Positions 37,872 to 47,395 of a DNA stretch of 64,000 nt are shown one piece after another. The stretch comes from Desulfovibrio sp. JY (GTDB lineage Bacteria; Desulfobacterota; Desulfovibrionia; Desulfovibrionales; Desulfovibrionaceae). Under the pieces are notes generated by a model, which saw only the letters and a program-made list of their open reading frames with translations, was not told where the DNA came from and searched no databases. Position 1 is the stretch's first letter. Every line of letters starts with the position of its first letter. The position numbers and the translations under genes are program-made. The stretch lies in contig CP082962.1 in the NCBI GenBank assembly GCA_021730285.1, positions 4,039,501-4,103,500 of the forward strand, read 5' to 3'.

Positions 37872-38000
37872 GAAGAACTTCCTTTGTCATTTGGGAGAGT
37901 GTCGTGAAATTTCGGGATGGAACGCCAGGCGTGGTTGTTTGTCAAGCCGGGGGATTGCGGGTATACGGGGACGTCGCCGTTGCCGACGGGGGGGGTCAGG

Positions 38001-38327
38001 ATGCCGAGGACCGTGTGTGCCTTCGTGCTTGCTTTTGCCATGCTGACAGGCGCGGTCGGCGTTTGTCCGGCCGCCCCGCCGAGTCCGGCCGATCTCATGC
38101 GTTCCATCGAAACGGCCCGCAAGGCCATTGCCGAAAACGAAAATATCCTGACTGCTTATGGCAACGAGTTGCGGACCCTGGCGGGCAATGACCCGGCCTC
38201 GGCCAAGCGTCGTGAGGAAATCCGCATCCTCAAGCAGTATTATGTCCATGCGATCGAAGACTACCGGGCCAAGATCACGGACGATTACCGCAAGATCCAG
38301 GAGTACAAGGCTCGTGGCGTCCAGTGA
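38001..38327 (+). CDS. small exported helical protein
   Basis: 108 residues from ATG at 38001, chosen because it begins a clear signal peptide (CAFVLAFAMLTGAVGVCPAA). The mature part (about 80 residues) is a predicted long helix, highly charged, with regular hydrophobic spacing (RSIETARKAIAENENILTAY, YVHAIEDYRAKITDDYRKIQEY). No family recognised. It is divergent from the thioesterase-trmL pair and is followed by a bidirectional terminator shared with tRNA-Val. Confidence 0.65.
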   Translation: MPRTVCAFVLAFAMLTGAVGVCPAAPPSPADLMRSIETARKAIAENENILTAYGNELRTLAGNDPASAKRREEIRILKQYYVHAIEDYRAKITDDYRKIQEYKARGVQ

Positions 38328-38351
38328 AAACCATTCCGTTTTCCCAAATAA

Positions 38352-38376
38352 AAACGCCTCGCGTTGCGAGGCGTTT
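38352..38376. terminator. bidirectional terminator between exported helical protein and tRNA-Val
   Basis: 11-bp perfect stem (AAACGCCTCGC, 38352-38362 with 38366-38376). It is followed by TTTATTT on the minus strand and preceded by matching A residues, so it can serve both convergent transcripts. Confidence 0.8.
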
Positions 38377-38389
38377 CATTTCCTGTCGG

Positions 38390-38465
<76 letters not shown>

Positions 38466-38501
38466 GTCGAAGAAAGTATGCTGACCGACCTGAATTGGCA
38501 A

Positions 38502-38531
38502 GACTTTTTTTGAGAATCGGGTAAAAAAGTC
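38502..38531. repeat. inverted repeat GACTTTTTT-N12-AAAAAAGTC upstream of rfbB
   Basis: Nine-base arms around a 12-base spacer in the short region between tRNA-Val and rfbB. It could be an operator or an mRNA leader hairpin of rfbB; no protein can be assigned. Confidence 0.35.
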
Positions 38532-38587
38532 CTCGGGCGACGTGCCCAGGTAACGACAACACCTCATCATAAAAGGATAAAACATCG

Positions 38588-39610
38588 ATGCGACTGCTCG
38601 TGACCGGCGGATGCGGCTTTATCGGCTCCAACTTCATCCGCGACATGCTGGACCGCCATGACGACCTGACCATCGTCAATCTCGACGCCCTGACCTATGC
38701 CGGCAACCGCCAAAGCCTGTCCGACGTGGAAGCGGCCCATGGCGGTTCCCGTTATTTCTTCGCCCGGGGCGACATCGCCAACAGCGAGCTGGCGCTGCAC
38801 CTGTTCGAGGAACACCGGATCGAGGCCGTGGTCAATTTCGCGGCCGAGACCCACGTGGACCGCTCCATAAACGACGCCTCGCCTTTCATCCGCACCAACG
38901 TGGCCGGCACCCAGAGCCTGCTCGACGCGGCCCGGCTCTTCGGCATCGAGCGCTTCGTCCACGTCTCCACCGACGAAGTCTACGGCACGCTGGGCCCGGA
39001 CGGAAAATTCTCCGAGGAAACGCCGCTTGCCCCCAACAGCCCCTACTCGGCCAGCAAGGCCGGGGCGGACATGCTGGTGCGGGCGGCCCACGAGACCTAC
39101 GGCATGGACACGGTCATCACCCGCTGCTCCAACAACTACGGCCCGTTCCAGTTCCCGGAGAAGCTCATTCCCCTCATGTTCTCCCGGGCCATGGCCGACG
39201 AACCGCTGCCGGTCTACGGCGACGGGAAAAACGTGCGCGACTGGATCTACGTCACGGACCATTGCCGGGGCGTGGAGTTGGCCCTGGTCAAGGGCCGGGC
39301 CGGCGAGGTCTACAATTTCGGCGGCGACGCGGAAAAGCCCAACCTCGAGGTAGTGCGGACCATCCTTGCCACCCTGGGCAAGCCCGAAAGCCTCATCCGG
39401 TTCGTCACCGACCGGCCCGGCCACGACCGCCGCTACGCCATGGACTTCACCAAGGCGGCGCGGGAGCTGGGCTTTGCGCCCGAGTACGATTTCAAGCGCG
39501 GCATCGCGGCCACCATGGACTGGTACCGCCAGAACGGGGAGTGGCTCAAAAGCGTGGAAAGCGGCGCCTACCGCCAGTTCATGGACAAATGGTACGGAGG
39601 ACGGGCATGA
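38588..39610 (+). CDS. rfbB: dTDP-glucose 4,6-dehydratase
   Basis: 340 residues, extended SDR. NAD-binding TGGCGFIGSNF at the N-terminus, NFAAETHVDRSI, the STDEVYG triad segment, YSASKAG with the catalytic Tyr/Lys, and RCSNNYGPFQFPEKLIP and GDGKNVRDWIYV define RmlB. AAAGGA is upstream of the ATG. Coupled to rfbD (ATGA); rfbA and rfbC are not adjacent. Makes dTDP-4-keto-6-deoxyglucose for rhamnose in surface polysaccharide. Confidence 0.96.
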   Translation: MRLLVTGGCGFIGSNFIRDMLDRHDDLTIVNLDALTYAGNRQSLSDVEAAHGGSRYFFARGDIANSELALHLFEEHRIEAVVNFAAETHVDRSINDASPFIRTNVAGTQSLLDAARLFGIERFVHVSTDEVYGTLGPDGKFSEETPLAPNSPYSASKAGADMLVRAAHETYGMDTVITRCSNNYGPFQFPEKLIPLMFSRAMADEPLPVYGDGKNVRDWIYVTDHCRGVELALVKGRAGEVYNFGGDAEKPNLEVVRTILATLGKPESLIRFVTDRPGHDRRYAMDFTKAARELGFAPEYDFKRGIAATMDWYRQNGEWLKSVESGAYRQFMDKWYGGRA

Positions 39611-40488
39611 CCGAAAAAAAAGAGACCGGGCGGGCCATTATCCTGGGCGGCAAGACGGGCCTGCTCGGCCGGCCGCTCACGCAGGCCCTGGCGGACGCGG
39701 GGTTCGCCGTGCTGCCCACCACCCGCAGCGCGCTGGATCCGTTCGACGCGGCGGCCGTGGACAAGGCGCTGGCCGATTTCGGGGCCACGCACCTCTTTAA
39801 CACCGTGGCCTACACGGCCGTGGACGCGGCCGAGGACGACGTGTCCGGCGCCTACCGGCTCAACCGGGACCTGCCCGCCCGGCTGGCCCGCGCCTGCGGC
39901 GCGGCCAAAGCCATGCTCGTGCACTACAGCACGGATTTCGTCTTCAGCGGCGACGCGGACGCGCCGTATACCGAGGAGGACGCGACCGGCCCCCGCTCGG
40001 TCTACGGCGCGAGCAAACTGGCGGGCGAAAAGGCCATCCTGGATTCCGGGCTTCTGGAGTACCAGATTTTGCGCACGGCCTGGCTGTTCGGCCCGGGCAA
40101 GAAGAACTTCGTGGCCACCATCCTGGGCCTGGCCAGGGAGCGCGAGGAGTTGCGGGTCGTGGGGGATCAGGTGGGTTCGCCCACCTACACCCTGGATCTG
40201 GCCGGCTGGTCGGCGGATCTGGCGTTAAAGGGGCCGGTGGGGATTTTCCATGCCGTGGGCACCGGGCATGGCAGCTGGTGCGAACTGGCGGCCGAAGCCG
40301 TGGCCGCCGCCGGCCTGTCGTGCCGGGTGGTGTCCATCCCGTCGTCGGAATATCCGCAAAAGGCGTACCGGCCGCGCTATTCGGTGCTCAGCACCGCCAA
40401 GTTGGCCGAGGCCATCGGCCGCGCGCCCCGGCCGTGGGTACAGACGGTGCGGGAATACGTCTATTCGCAGATGCACACGGAAGACTGA
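39607..40488 (+). CDS. rfbD: dTDP-4-dehydrorhamnose reductase
   Basis: 293 residues from ATG at 39607, overlapping the rfbB stop by 4 bases. SDR motifs: GGKTGLLGRPL at the nucleotide site, NTVAYTAVDAAED, HYSTDFVFSGD, YGASKLAGE and RTAWLFGPGKKNFV. Final step of dTDP-L-rhamnose synthesis. The stop overlaps the 3' end of a convergent kinase gene by 28 bases. Confidence 0.94.
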   Translation: MTEKKETGRAIILGGKTGLLGRPLTQALADAGFAVLPTTRSALDPFDAAAVDKALADFGATHLFNTVAYTAVDAAEDDVSGAYRLNRDLPARLARACGAAKAMLVHYSTDFVFSGDADAPYTEEDATGPRSVYGASKLAGEKAILDSGLLEYQILRTAWLFGPGKKNFVATILGLAREREELRVVGDQVGSPTYTLDLAGWSADLALKGPVGIFHAVGTGHGSWCELAAEAVAAAGLSCRVVSIPSSEYPQKAYRPRYSVLSTAKLAEAIGRAPRPWVQTVREYVYSQMHTED

Positions 40489-41951
40489 TCGGCCACATTG
40501 CCAAGGGGCAGGGCGAAGCAGAAGCTCGCGCCCTGCCCCGGCAGGCTTTCCACCCAGATGCGGCCGCCATGGGCGGCGACGATGCCCTCGGCAATGGCCA
40601 GCCCCAGGCCAAGGCTCTTCTCGCCGGCGGTGGGCTTGGCCGAAAGGCGTTCGAAGGGCTTGAAGAGCCGGGCGCGTTCCTCGGGCAGGATGCCCGGCCC
40701 CTGGTCGCGCACCCGCACCACCGCCTCCTGGGCCGCCGCGTCCATCTCCACGCGCACGACGGAGCGCATCGGCGAAAACTTGACCGCGTTGGACAGCACG
40801 TTGTCGAGCAGCCGGGCCACCAGATCGGCGTCGATCTCCATGGGGGGCAGCGGCCGGGTCGCGATCTCCAGCCGGATGCCCTTGCCGGAGGCGGTGGCTT
40901 CGGCCAGCCTGACCCGCTCCACGATCAGGGAATCCAGGCAGGTGGGGGCCAGCACGGGCTCCAGACGCCCGGTTTCCAGGCGGGTCAGGTCCTGCATGTT
41001 GGAAGCGAGCGTGCACAGCCGACGCCCGGCCTGGCTGATGACGGCGGCCATCTCCCGCACCTCGCCGCCGACCTGGCCGCAGATGCCGTCCAGGATGAGG
41101 TTGGCCGCGCCAACGATGCCGCCGGCCGGACTTTTGAGGTCGTGGGCCAACATGGACAAAAACATCCGGCGCAGCCGCTCCAGCCGCTTGATCTCCAGTA
41201 TGCGCTCCACGGCCACCACGCCGTGCAGCACCCGGCTGTAGAGTTCCTCGCGTTCGAAGGGCTTGTGCAGGTAGTCGTCGCCGCCGTTTTTGAGAAATTC
41301 GGCCGAGATGGAACGGGGGGCCTTGCCCGAGACGCCGATGAGGCAGATTTCCCGGTGGCGGAAGTGCCGTCTGATGGTGCGGGTCAGCTCCACGCCGTTT
41401 TGATCCGGCATGTCGTAATCGATGATCACGGCCATGACGTCGGGCCGCTGCTCCAGGATGCGCATGCCCATGCCGGGGGTGGCGGCCATGTGCACCCGGA
41501 ACTGGTAGCGCCGCAGTTGCCGGCGCAGGTGGGCCCGCATGAAGGCCGAGTCCTCCACCACCAGGATGCGCACCAGCCGGTTGCGCAACAGGCGCTCGGC
41601 AAACCTTGCCACAGCCTGGCTGTCCTCGGCGTCGGCCACAACGTAATCGATGGCGTCGAGGGTTTCGGCCCGCTTGCGCAAGTCCGGCGTATACCGGTCG
41701 CCTACGGCCAGCCAGGGGATGCTGTGGCGCACCGAGGCCGCGGCCAGGCGCTCCACTTCGGCCTGGGGCAGGGCCATATCCACCACGCACAGCACGATAC
41801 CCTGCGCGCCCGCTTCGGCCAGGGCGGCAGTGGCGGCATCGGAATTGTCGGTGCGGATGGCCCGCAGCCCGGAGGCAGCACTACAATGGCCAACAAGATT
41901 GGCAGCCAGGGCGGCGTTGTCTGAGGCGAGCAAAATACGCGGGTCGGACAT
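40461..41951 (-). CDS. hybrid sensor: two receiver domains then histidine kinase
   Basis: 496 residues from ATG at 41949-41951. An N-terminal receiver-like domain (about 5-120) keeps a candidate Asp (CVVDMALP) but lacks a clear conserved Lys. A second, complete receiver (about 125-245) has LVVEDSAFM, IIDYDMPDQNG and YLHKPFERE. HisKA follows with MLAHDLKSPAGG, then HATPase with NVLSNAVKFS, GPGILPEERARLFKPF and GLGLAIAEGIV. No transmembrane segment, so it is cytosolic. The REC-REC-HK order means the kinase is probably controlled by phosphorylation from another kinase. Confidence 0.88.
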   Translation of the reverse strand: MSDPRILLASDNAALAANLVGHCSAASGLRAIRTDNSDAATAALAEAGAQGIVLCVVDMALPQAEVERLAAASVRHSIPWLAVGDRYTPDLRKRAETLDAIDYVVADAEDSQAVARFAERLLRNRLVRILVVEDSAFMRAHLRRQLRRYQFRVHMAATPGMGMRILEQRPDVMAVIIDYDMPDQNGVELTRTIRRHFRHREICLIGVSGKAPRSISAEFLKNGGDDYLHKPFEREELYSRVLHGVVAVERILEIKRLERLRRMFLSMLAHDLKSPAGGIVGAANLILDGICGQVGGEVREMAAVISQAGRRLCTLASNMQDLTRLETGRLEPVLAPTCLDSLIVERVRLAEATASGKGIRLEIATRPLPPMEIDADLVARLLDNVLSNAVKFSPMRSVVRVEMDAAAQEAVVRVRDQGPGILPEERARLFKPFERLSAKPTAGEKSLGLGLAIAEGIVAAHGGRIWVESLPGQGASFCFALPLGNVADQSSVCICE

Positions 41952-42254
41952 GGAATGCGGTGTCTCCCCGGTAGAATTCGCGCAGACTAGCAAAGGACAT
42001 TTGACAGATCAATGGCGACGGGCATGAAATCGAAAACAGAATCCCCACATGGCCCACGCGCCGCGCAGACGCGAATCGATCCCCCGCCATCCCGAGCCCT
42101 TTGTCATGTCGGGGCCGCTTCGCTCTTCCCCCCCGCCTGACCGGATACGCCCCCCAGATCACAAGGCCAGGTTGCTTTTGCCGTGGAAGTCCCGTAATCC
42201 GTGAGATATGGCTCACCGTTATACGGTGCGCCTACTCGCCAACCGGAGATCGCC

Positions 42255-45200
42255 ATGCCCTGGATGCGGCTGCAAAGTCTGCGCACGCGTCTTTTCCTGC
42301 TTGTTTTCCTGGCCCTGCTCCCCGCCATTGTGCTCCATGTCGCCTCGACGTTGGAGAAGCGCAATACGGCGCGCCAGGCGGCCAAGGAAGGCCTTACGAC
42401 CACCGCGCAACTCGCCGCGGCCAATCTGCATTCCGTCCTCAAGAGCGCCGGCGAAGCCCTCCAAGGGCTGTCCACTCTGCCCGAAATCGTCTCCATGCAG
42501 CCGCTCCCGGCCGAAAAACTCCTGATCAAGGTCAAAGAGTACTTCTCCGATTTCGCAACACTCGCCCTGCTGTCTCCCGACGGGACCATCGTCGCCTCCA
42601 ACCTCCCCGGTGGGCGGGAGATCAACTACAGCGGCCGTCCCTGGGTGCGCCGCGCCCTGACCGGCGAGGCACTGGCCATCGGCAGAGTCACCGTCGGGTC
42701 CCGCACCGGCCTGCCCGACATGGCCCTGGCCAGCCCGGTGCGGGACCCAACCGGCAAAATCATCGGCGTATGCACGCTCAGCCTGCGCCTCAGCTGGTTC
42801 TCAAAGGTCTTTTCCGACAACGCCATGCCGCCCGAGGCCGCGGCCTGTCTGCTCGACGCCCGGGGCACGGTCCTGGCCGCCTGGCCCGAAGGCTCCCGCC
42901 CCATCGGCCACCCCCTGCCCGATGCCGCCACGATCATGGCCGACCATGCCCACGCGCCAAAGACGGTTCGAACCGGCGCCGGCCCCGACGGCTCCGCCTC
43001 GTTCGAGACGCTCGTACCGGTCATGGTCGATGGCCGCGATTCCTTGTATCTCCAACTGGGCCTGCCGGTAAAAACCGTCGTCGCGTCCCTTGAGAGGACC
43101 ATGCTCAGGGATCTGGGATTTCTCGCCATAAGCCTGACGCTGGCCCTTTTGGCCGCCCTTGTCTTCAGCAACACCACCCTGCTGCGGCCCACCCGGCAGC
43201 TTGTCCGGGTGGCCACGGCCATGGCGCGCGGGGAACTCTCGAGCCGCCTGGACATCGGACCGGGCTACGGCGAGCTTTCGGAACTGGGCCGGGCCCTGGA
43301 GGCCATGGCCGACGGCCTGCGCGAACGCATCCGTTTCACCCAGGAAATCATCGACGCCATTCCGGCGCCCGTGTTCTACAAGGGTCTCGACGGCCGCTAT
43401 ATGGGCTGCAACAAGGCCTACGAAACCATGATGGCGCGCCCCCTGGGCAACATCTTGGGCAAACTCTCCCGGGAGATCCACACGCCGGAGATCGCGCGGC
43501 AATGCGAAGAGACGGATCGGGAGGTCCTGACCACGCGGCGGCGGACCATCCAGTTCGAGATGGACGCGCGTCTGGCGGACGGCGCCTGGCACGACCTGCT
43601 GGTGACCAAATCCAGTTTCGAAAACGCCTCGGGCGTCACGGCCGGTATCGTTGGCGTGACGCTGGACATCACCACCCTGCGGCGTTCCGAGATGGCGCTT
43701 TACGATTCGGAAGCGAAATACCGGACACTCCTCGCCTCCATGCGCGACGGCTTCGTGGTGGTCGGCAAGGACAACCGCATCGTGGAGTCCAACCCGGCCT
43801 TTCGGGAAATGCTCGGCTACAGCCTCGAGGAACTGAACCGGCTGTCCTACCCGGACATCACGCCGGAGATTTGGCACGCGCCCGAGGAGGCCGTGCTGCG
43901 CACCGTCGTCGACACCCACGGCTTTTCCGGCATTTTCGAAAAAGAATACCGGCGCAAGGACGGCAGCATCTTTCCCGCAGCCCTGCGCCTGCAACGCTAC
44001 CCCTCCCGGGGCGACGACGAGCGGCGCTATTTCGCCATCGTGCGCGACGTCACCGAGGACAAGGCTATCGAAGCCGACCTGCGCGCCGCCAAGGAGGCGG
44101 CGGAAACGGCCAACCGGGCCAAAAGCGATTTTCTGGCCAAAATGAGCCACGACATCCGCACGCCGCTCAATGCCGTCATCGGCATGACCGAGCTGACCCT
44201 CGGCACGTCGCTGTCCCCCCAGCAGCGGGACGCCTTGGAAACCGCCCGCGAATCCGCCGCCAGCTTGCTGGCGCTTATCAACGACATTCTCGACATCTCC
44301 AAGATCGAGGCCCGCAAGCTGGAGCTTGCAAGCGAGCCCTTCGACCTGCGCCGCACCTTGGCCGGGATCACACGGTCCATGCGCGCCCAGGCGAAAGGCA
44401 AGGAACTGCACCTGGTCCTGGCCATCGCCCCCGAAACGCCCCGCTATGTCACGGGAGATGCGATGCGCCTGCGCCAGATTCTGCTCAACCTCGTCGGCAA
44501 CGGGATCAAATTCACCAACCAGGGCAGCGTGTCCCTGACCGTCGGCCCGGACACGCGGCAAACCGAATCGGACGGCCGCCCGGCCATCACCTTCACCGTG
44601 TCGGACACCGGCATCGGCATCGCACCCGAAAAGCTCGAAGGCATTTTCGACATGTTCGCCCAGGCTGACACCTCCATCAACAGACAATACGGCGGCACGG
44701 GCCTCGGGCTGGCCATCTGCCGCGAACTGGTGCGGCTGATGGGCGGTTCCATCGTTGCCGAAAGCACGCCGGGAGCCGGAAGCCGCTTTCGCATCACCCT
44801 GCCCCTGCCGCCGGCATCGCCGCCGGCAACGACCGAGAAGCCCGCGACCAACACCACGACGGACCCGGCCGCCCCCCACCCGGAGCCGCGGAGCCTGCGC
44901 GTCCTTCTGGTCGAGGACAACCCGGTCAACGTGAAGGTGGCACGCACCTATCTGTCCAGGCGGGGGTACGCCTTCCTGGTGGCGGAAGACGGGGGCAAGG
45001 CGCTGGCGATACTGGAAACCGCCCCGATCGACGTGGTGCTCATGGATGTCGAGATGCCGGGCATGGACGGCCTGGAGGCGACCCGCCGGCTTCGGGCGGG
45101 GCTGGCCGGTCCCGTCAACCAGAATGTGCCGGTGGTGGCCATGACCGCCCACGCCTTAAGCGACGTCAGGAAGCGCTGTCTGGAGGCGGGCATGAACGAT

Positions 45201-45674
45201 TATCTCACCAAGCCGCTGGATTTTCATGCCCTGGACGCCCTTCTGGACGGAATCCCCCGGCGGGACCACACGCCGGGCGTCCGCGAAGTCCGGCCAGACG
45301 ATACGCCCCTGGCCCTGGACACGCAGGAGGCCCTGTCACGCCTGGACGGGGACATGGAGCTGCTGCGGGAACTGCAAGGCGACTTTCTGCGGCAATATCC
45401 ACGCAAGTTGCGCTTGATCGACCTGTGCATGGACAACGAGAACTGGGACGAAGCCACCCTGGCCGCCCATTCGCTTAAAAACATCGCCGGCGCGGTCGGG
45501 GCCGAGGCCTCGCGCCAGGGAGCCGGACGCCTTGAAACACACCTGCGTCAGGCCGACTACGACGCCGCTTCCGACGCCCTCGCCACCATCAAAGCCCTGC
45601 TGCGCCAAGCCGCCGAGGCCCTCCAGGCGGAGAGGGAGAGGGAGGGGGAAGAGACTGGGGGGAAACCTTTCTGA
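42255..45674 (+). CDS. membrane hybrid histidine kinase (Cache-HAMP-PAS-PAS-HisKA-HATPase-REC-HPt)
   Basis: 1139 residues from ATG at 42255 with GGAG 8 bases upstream. TM1 about 12-32, periplasmic Cache domain about 45-275, TM2 about 288-310, HAMP, and two PAS domains (about 365-480 and 490-620). HisKA has MSHDIRTPLNAV; the ATPase domain has GNGIKFTN, DTGIGI and GGTGLGLAI. The receiver has LLVEDNPVN, VLMDVEMPGMDG and YLTKPLD. The C-terminal HPt has AHSLKNIAGA. A full phosphorelay in one chain. The last residues (GGKPF) and the stop are encoded inside a type A hairpin repeat. Confidence 0.92.
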   Translation: MPWMRLQSLRTRLFLLVFLALLPAIVLHVASTLEKRNTARQAAKEGLTTTAQLAAANLHSVLKSAGEALQGLSTLPEIVSMQPLPAEKLLIKVKEYFSDFATLALLSPDGTIVASNLPGGREINYSGRPWVRRALTGEALAIGRVTVGSRTGLPDMALASPVRDPTGKIIGVCTLSLRLSWFSKVFSDNAMPPEAAACLLDARGTVLAAWPEGSRPIGHPLPDAATIMADHAHAPKTVRTGAGPDGSASFETLVPVMVDGRDSLYLQLGLPVKTVVASLERTMLRDLGFLAISLTLALLAALVFSNTTLLRPTRQLVRVATAMARGELSSRLDIGPGYGELSELGRALEAMADGLRERIRFTQEIIDAIPAPVFYKGLDGRYMGCNKAYETMMARPLGNILGKLSREIHTPEIARQCEETDREVLTTRRRTIQFEMDARLADGAWHDLLVTKSSFENASGVTAGIVGVTLDITTLRRSEMALYDSEAKYRTLLASMRDGFVVVGKDNRIVESNPAFREMLGYSLEELNRLSYPDITPEIWHAPEEAVLRTVVDTHGFSGIFEKEYRRKDGSIFPAALRLQRYPSRGDDERRYFAIVRDVTEDKAIEADLRAAKEAAETANRAKSDFLAKMSHDIRTPLNAVIGMTELTLGTSLSPQQRDALETARESAASLLALINDILDISKIEARKLELASEPFDLRRTLAGITRSMRAQAKGKELHLVLAIAPETPRYVTGDAMRLRQILLNLVGNGIKFTNQGSVSLTVGPDTRQTESDGRPAITFTVSDTGIGIAPEKLEGIFDMFAQADTSINRQYGGTGLGLAICRELVRLMGGSIVAESTPGAGSRFRITLPLPPASPPATTEKPATNTTTDPAAPHPEPRSLRVLLVEDNPVNVKVARTYLSRRGYAFLVAEDGGKALAILETAPIDVVLMDVEMPGMDGLEATRRLRAGLAGPVNQNVPVVAMTAHALSDVRKRCLEAGMNDYLTKPLDFHALDALLDGIPRRDHTPGVREVRPDDTPLALDTQEALSRLDGDMELLRELQGDFLRQYPRKLRLIDLCMDNENWDEATLAAHSLKNIAGAVGAEASRQGAGRLETHLRQADYDAASDALATIKALLRQAAEALQAEREREGEETGGKPF

Positions 45675-45690
45675 AGAAAGGTTTCCCCCC
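45657..45690. repeat. dispersed hairpin repeat, type A, copy 4 (includes the kinase stop codon)
   Basis: 15-bp perfect stem GGGGGGAAACCTTTC (45657-45671) with 45676-45690 and loop TGAA. The TGA stop of the kinase spans the stem-loop junction (45672-45674). The shared flank AGGCCCCCCTTCCAAAGACTTTTGACGG follows. Confidence 0.85.
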
Positions 45691-45776
45691 AGGCCCCCCT
45701 TCCAAAGACTTTTGACGGTAACGAATAAATACTCGTTACTTATTTATATTATTAAAAAATTTAGGAAGGGGAGAGC

Positions 45777-45817
45777 GCGAGAGGGGAGAACCCTTTTTAA
45801 AGGGTTTCCCCTCTCGC
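45777..45817. repeat. dispersed hairpin repeat, type B, copy 4
   Basis: GCGAGAGGGGAGAACCCTTT arm with AAAGGGTTTCCCCTCTCGC, preceded by the shared flank TTTAGGAAGGGGAGAGC. It lies between convergent ends of the kinase and pit genes. Confidence 0.85.
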
Positions 45818-45846
45818 ACCTCTTTTCATCCTCGATTCTTCCCGCA

Positions 45847-47292
45847 TCACGCCAGCATGGCGAACAGGAAAAAAAGGCCGGCGCCGAGGAACATGGCGGC
45901 CGGCAGGGTAAAGATCCAGGCCATGGCGATGGAGCGCAGGGTGCTCATCTGCAACCCGCTTTTTCCGGCGGCCATGGTGCCGGCCACGCCCGAGGACAGG
46001 ACGTGGGTGGTCGAAACCGGCAGCCCCATGCCGTCGGCCAGGCCGATGGTGGCCATGGCCACCACCTGGGCCGCCGCCCCCTGGGCGTAGGACAGCTTGG
46101 TCTTGCCGATCTTTTCGCCGATGGTGACCACGATGCGCTTCCAGCCGACCATGGTGCCGACGCCGAGGGCCATGGACACCGCGAGCAGCACCCAATCCGG
46201 GGCGTATTCCGTGGGGCGGCGCAATATCTCGCGCCACCGCTGGATTTTTTCCCGCTGCGCCGGCGGCGCATCGTCCGCCATGAGGCGCGAGGCGTCGTCA
46301 AGGCACAGGATGTCGGTCCGGACGTTCCAACGGTCGGCGGGCGGCAGGGCGGCGATGCTGCCGGCCTGGGCCAGGCTCACCTGAATGGCCTCGGCGGCCG
46401 CAACCGCCCCGCGCGGCCCGCAGGAGGCGGTCGGCGAATTCTTGGCCGGCTCCCGGTACTTGCCCGAGGTATAGGCTTTTTCGATCTCCAGGCGATGGGC
46501 GTTGAAGTAGTCGGTAAACTGGGCCGCCACCTCGCGCACGGCCAGGACGTCCCGGCTCGGCGTATCGACGTCCAGGGCGTAGACGCCAGGCAGAATGCCG
46601 ATAAGGATGAGCATGATGAGCCCCACGCCCTTCTGCCCGTCGTTGGAGCCGTGGGCCAGGCTCACCCCGAGACCCGAGAGGATAAGCGCCACGCGCATGC
46701 CGAGCGGCGGCGGCGCGTCACCCTCCGGCGGCGCGTGCAGGGTCTTGTTTTTCAGGTAATGCCGCAGCAAAAGCAGCACGGCTCCGGCCAGGACAAAGCC
46801 TATGACCGGGGAAATCAGCAGCGACAGCCCCACCTCGACGGCCTTGTGCCAGTTGACGCCGGAACCGGCCGGCAGGCCCTCGCGCACCGCGTTTGCCAGC
46901 CCGACCCCCAGGATGGCTCCGATCAGCGTGTGCGAGCTCGAAGCCGGCAGCCCCAGGTACCAGGTGCCGAAATTCCACAGAATGGCCGAGACCAGCAGGG
47001 AAAAGACCATGGCCAGGCCAAGGTTGGTGTTGACCGAGACGAGCAGGTCCACGGGAAGCAGGTGGACAATGGAATAGGCGACGGCGATGCCGCCCATGTG
47101 CACGCCGACGAAGTTGCAAACTCCCGAGAGCACGACGGCCGTGCGGGCGCGCAGGGATTTGGTGTAGATGACCGTGGCCACGGCATTGGCCGTGTCGTGA
47201 AAGCCGTTGACGAACTCGAAGGAGAGAGCGATTCCGAGAGATGCCACCAGGAGAAATATGGTGTGGCCATCGAGGCCGAAGAGGATGTGCAT
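45847..47292 (-). CDS. pit: inorganic phosphate transporter, PiT family
   Basis: 481 residues from ATG at 47290-47292 with GGAG 6 bases upstream. The repeated PiT signatures are GFHDTANAVATVIYT near the N-terminus and SLAHGSNDGQKGVG midway; SSSHTLIGAILGVGLAN and LPVSTTHVLSSGVAGTM are the paired cores. About ten transmembrane helices with a long hydrophilic loop (about 270-370). Probably symports metal-phosphate with H+ or Na+. Same strand as the Nif11-like gene upstream and near a PhoU-domain gene, so phosphate control is plausible. Confidence 0.93.
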   Translation of the reverse strand: MHILFGLDGHTIFLLVASLGIALSFEFVNGFHDTANAVATVIYTKSLRARTAVVLSGVCNFVGVHMGGIAVAYSIVHLLPVDLLVSVNTNLGLAMVFSLLVSAILWNFGTWYLGLPASSSHTLIGAILGVGLANAVREGLPAGSGVNWHKAVEVGLSLLISPVIGFVLAGAVLLLLRHYLKNKTLHAPPEGDAPPPLGMRVALILSGLGVSLAHGSNDGQKGVGLIMLILIGILPGVYALDVDTPSRDVLAVREVAAQFTDYFNAHRLEIEKAYTSGKYREPAKNSPTASCGPRGAVAAAEAIQVSLAQAGSIAALPPADRWNVRTDILCLDDASRLMADDAPPAQREKIQRWREILRRPTEYAPDWVLLAVSMALGVGTMVGWKRIVVTIGEKIGKTKLSYAQGAAAQVVAMATIGLADGMGLPVSTTHVLSSGVAGTMAAGKSGLQMSTLRSIAMAWIFTLPAAMFLGAGLFFLFAMLA

Positions 47293-47395
47293 GCCGTACT
47301 CCGCGCGCGTTTCCAGTCGGGGAATGCCGACCGGGCGAAGCCGGCCGAGGGGGATTGTGACCTGGGGTGACGGGGACCTGGGAAGTTCCGTCGCA

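Noticed and set aside
42801-45152. 783-codon open frame antisense to the hybrid kinase
   Set aside because: It mirrors a real gene in high-GC DNA, has His/Gly/Arg-rich low-complexity translation and no domains or start signal.
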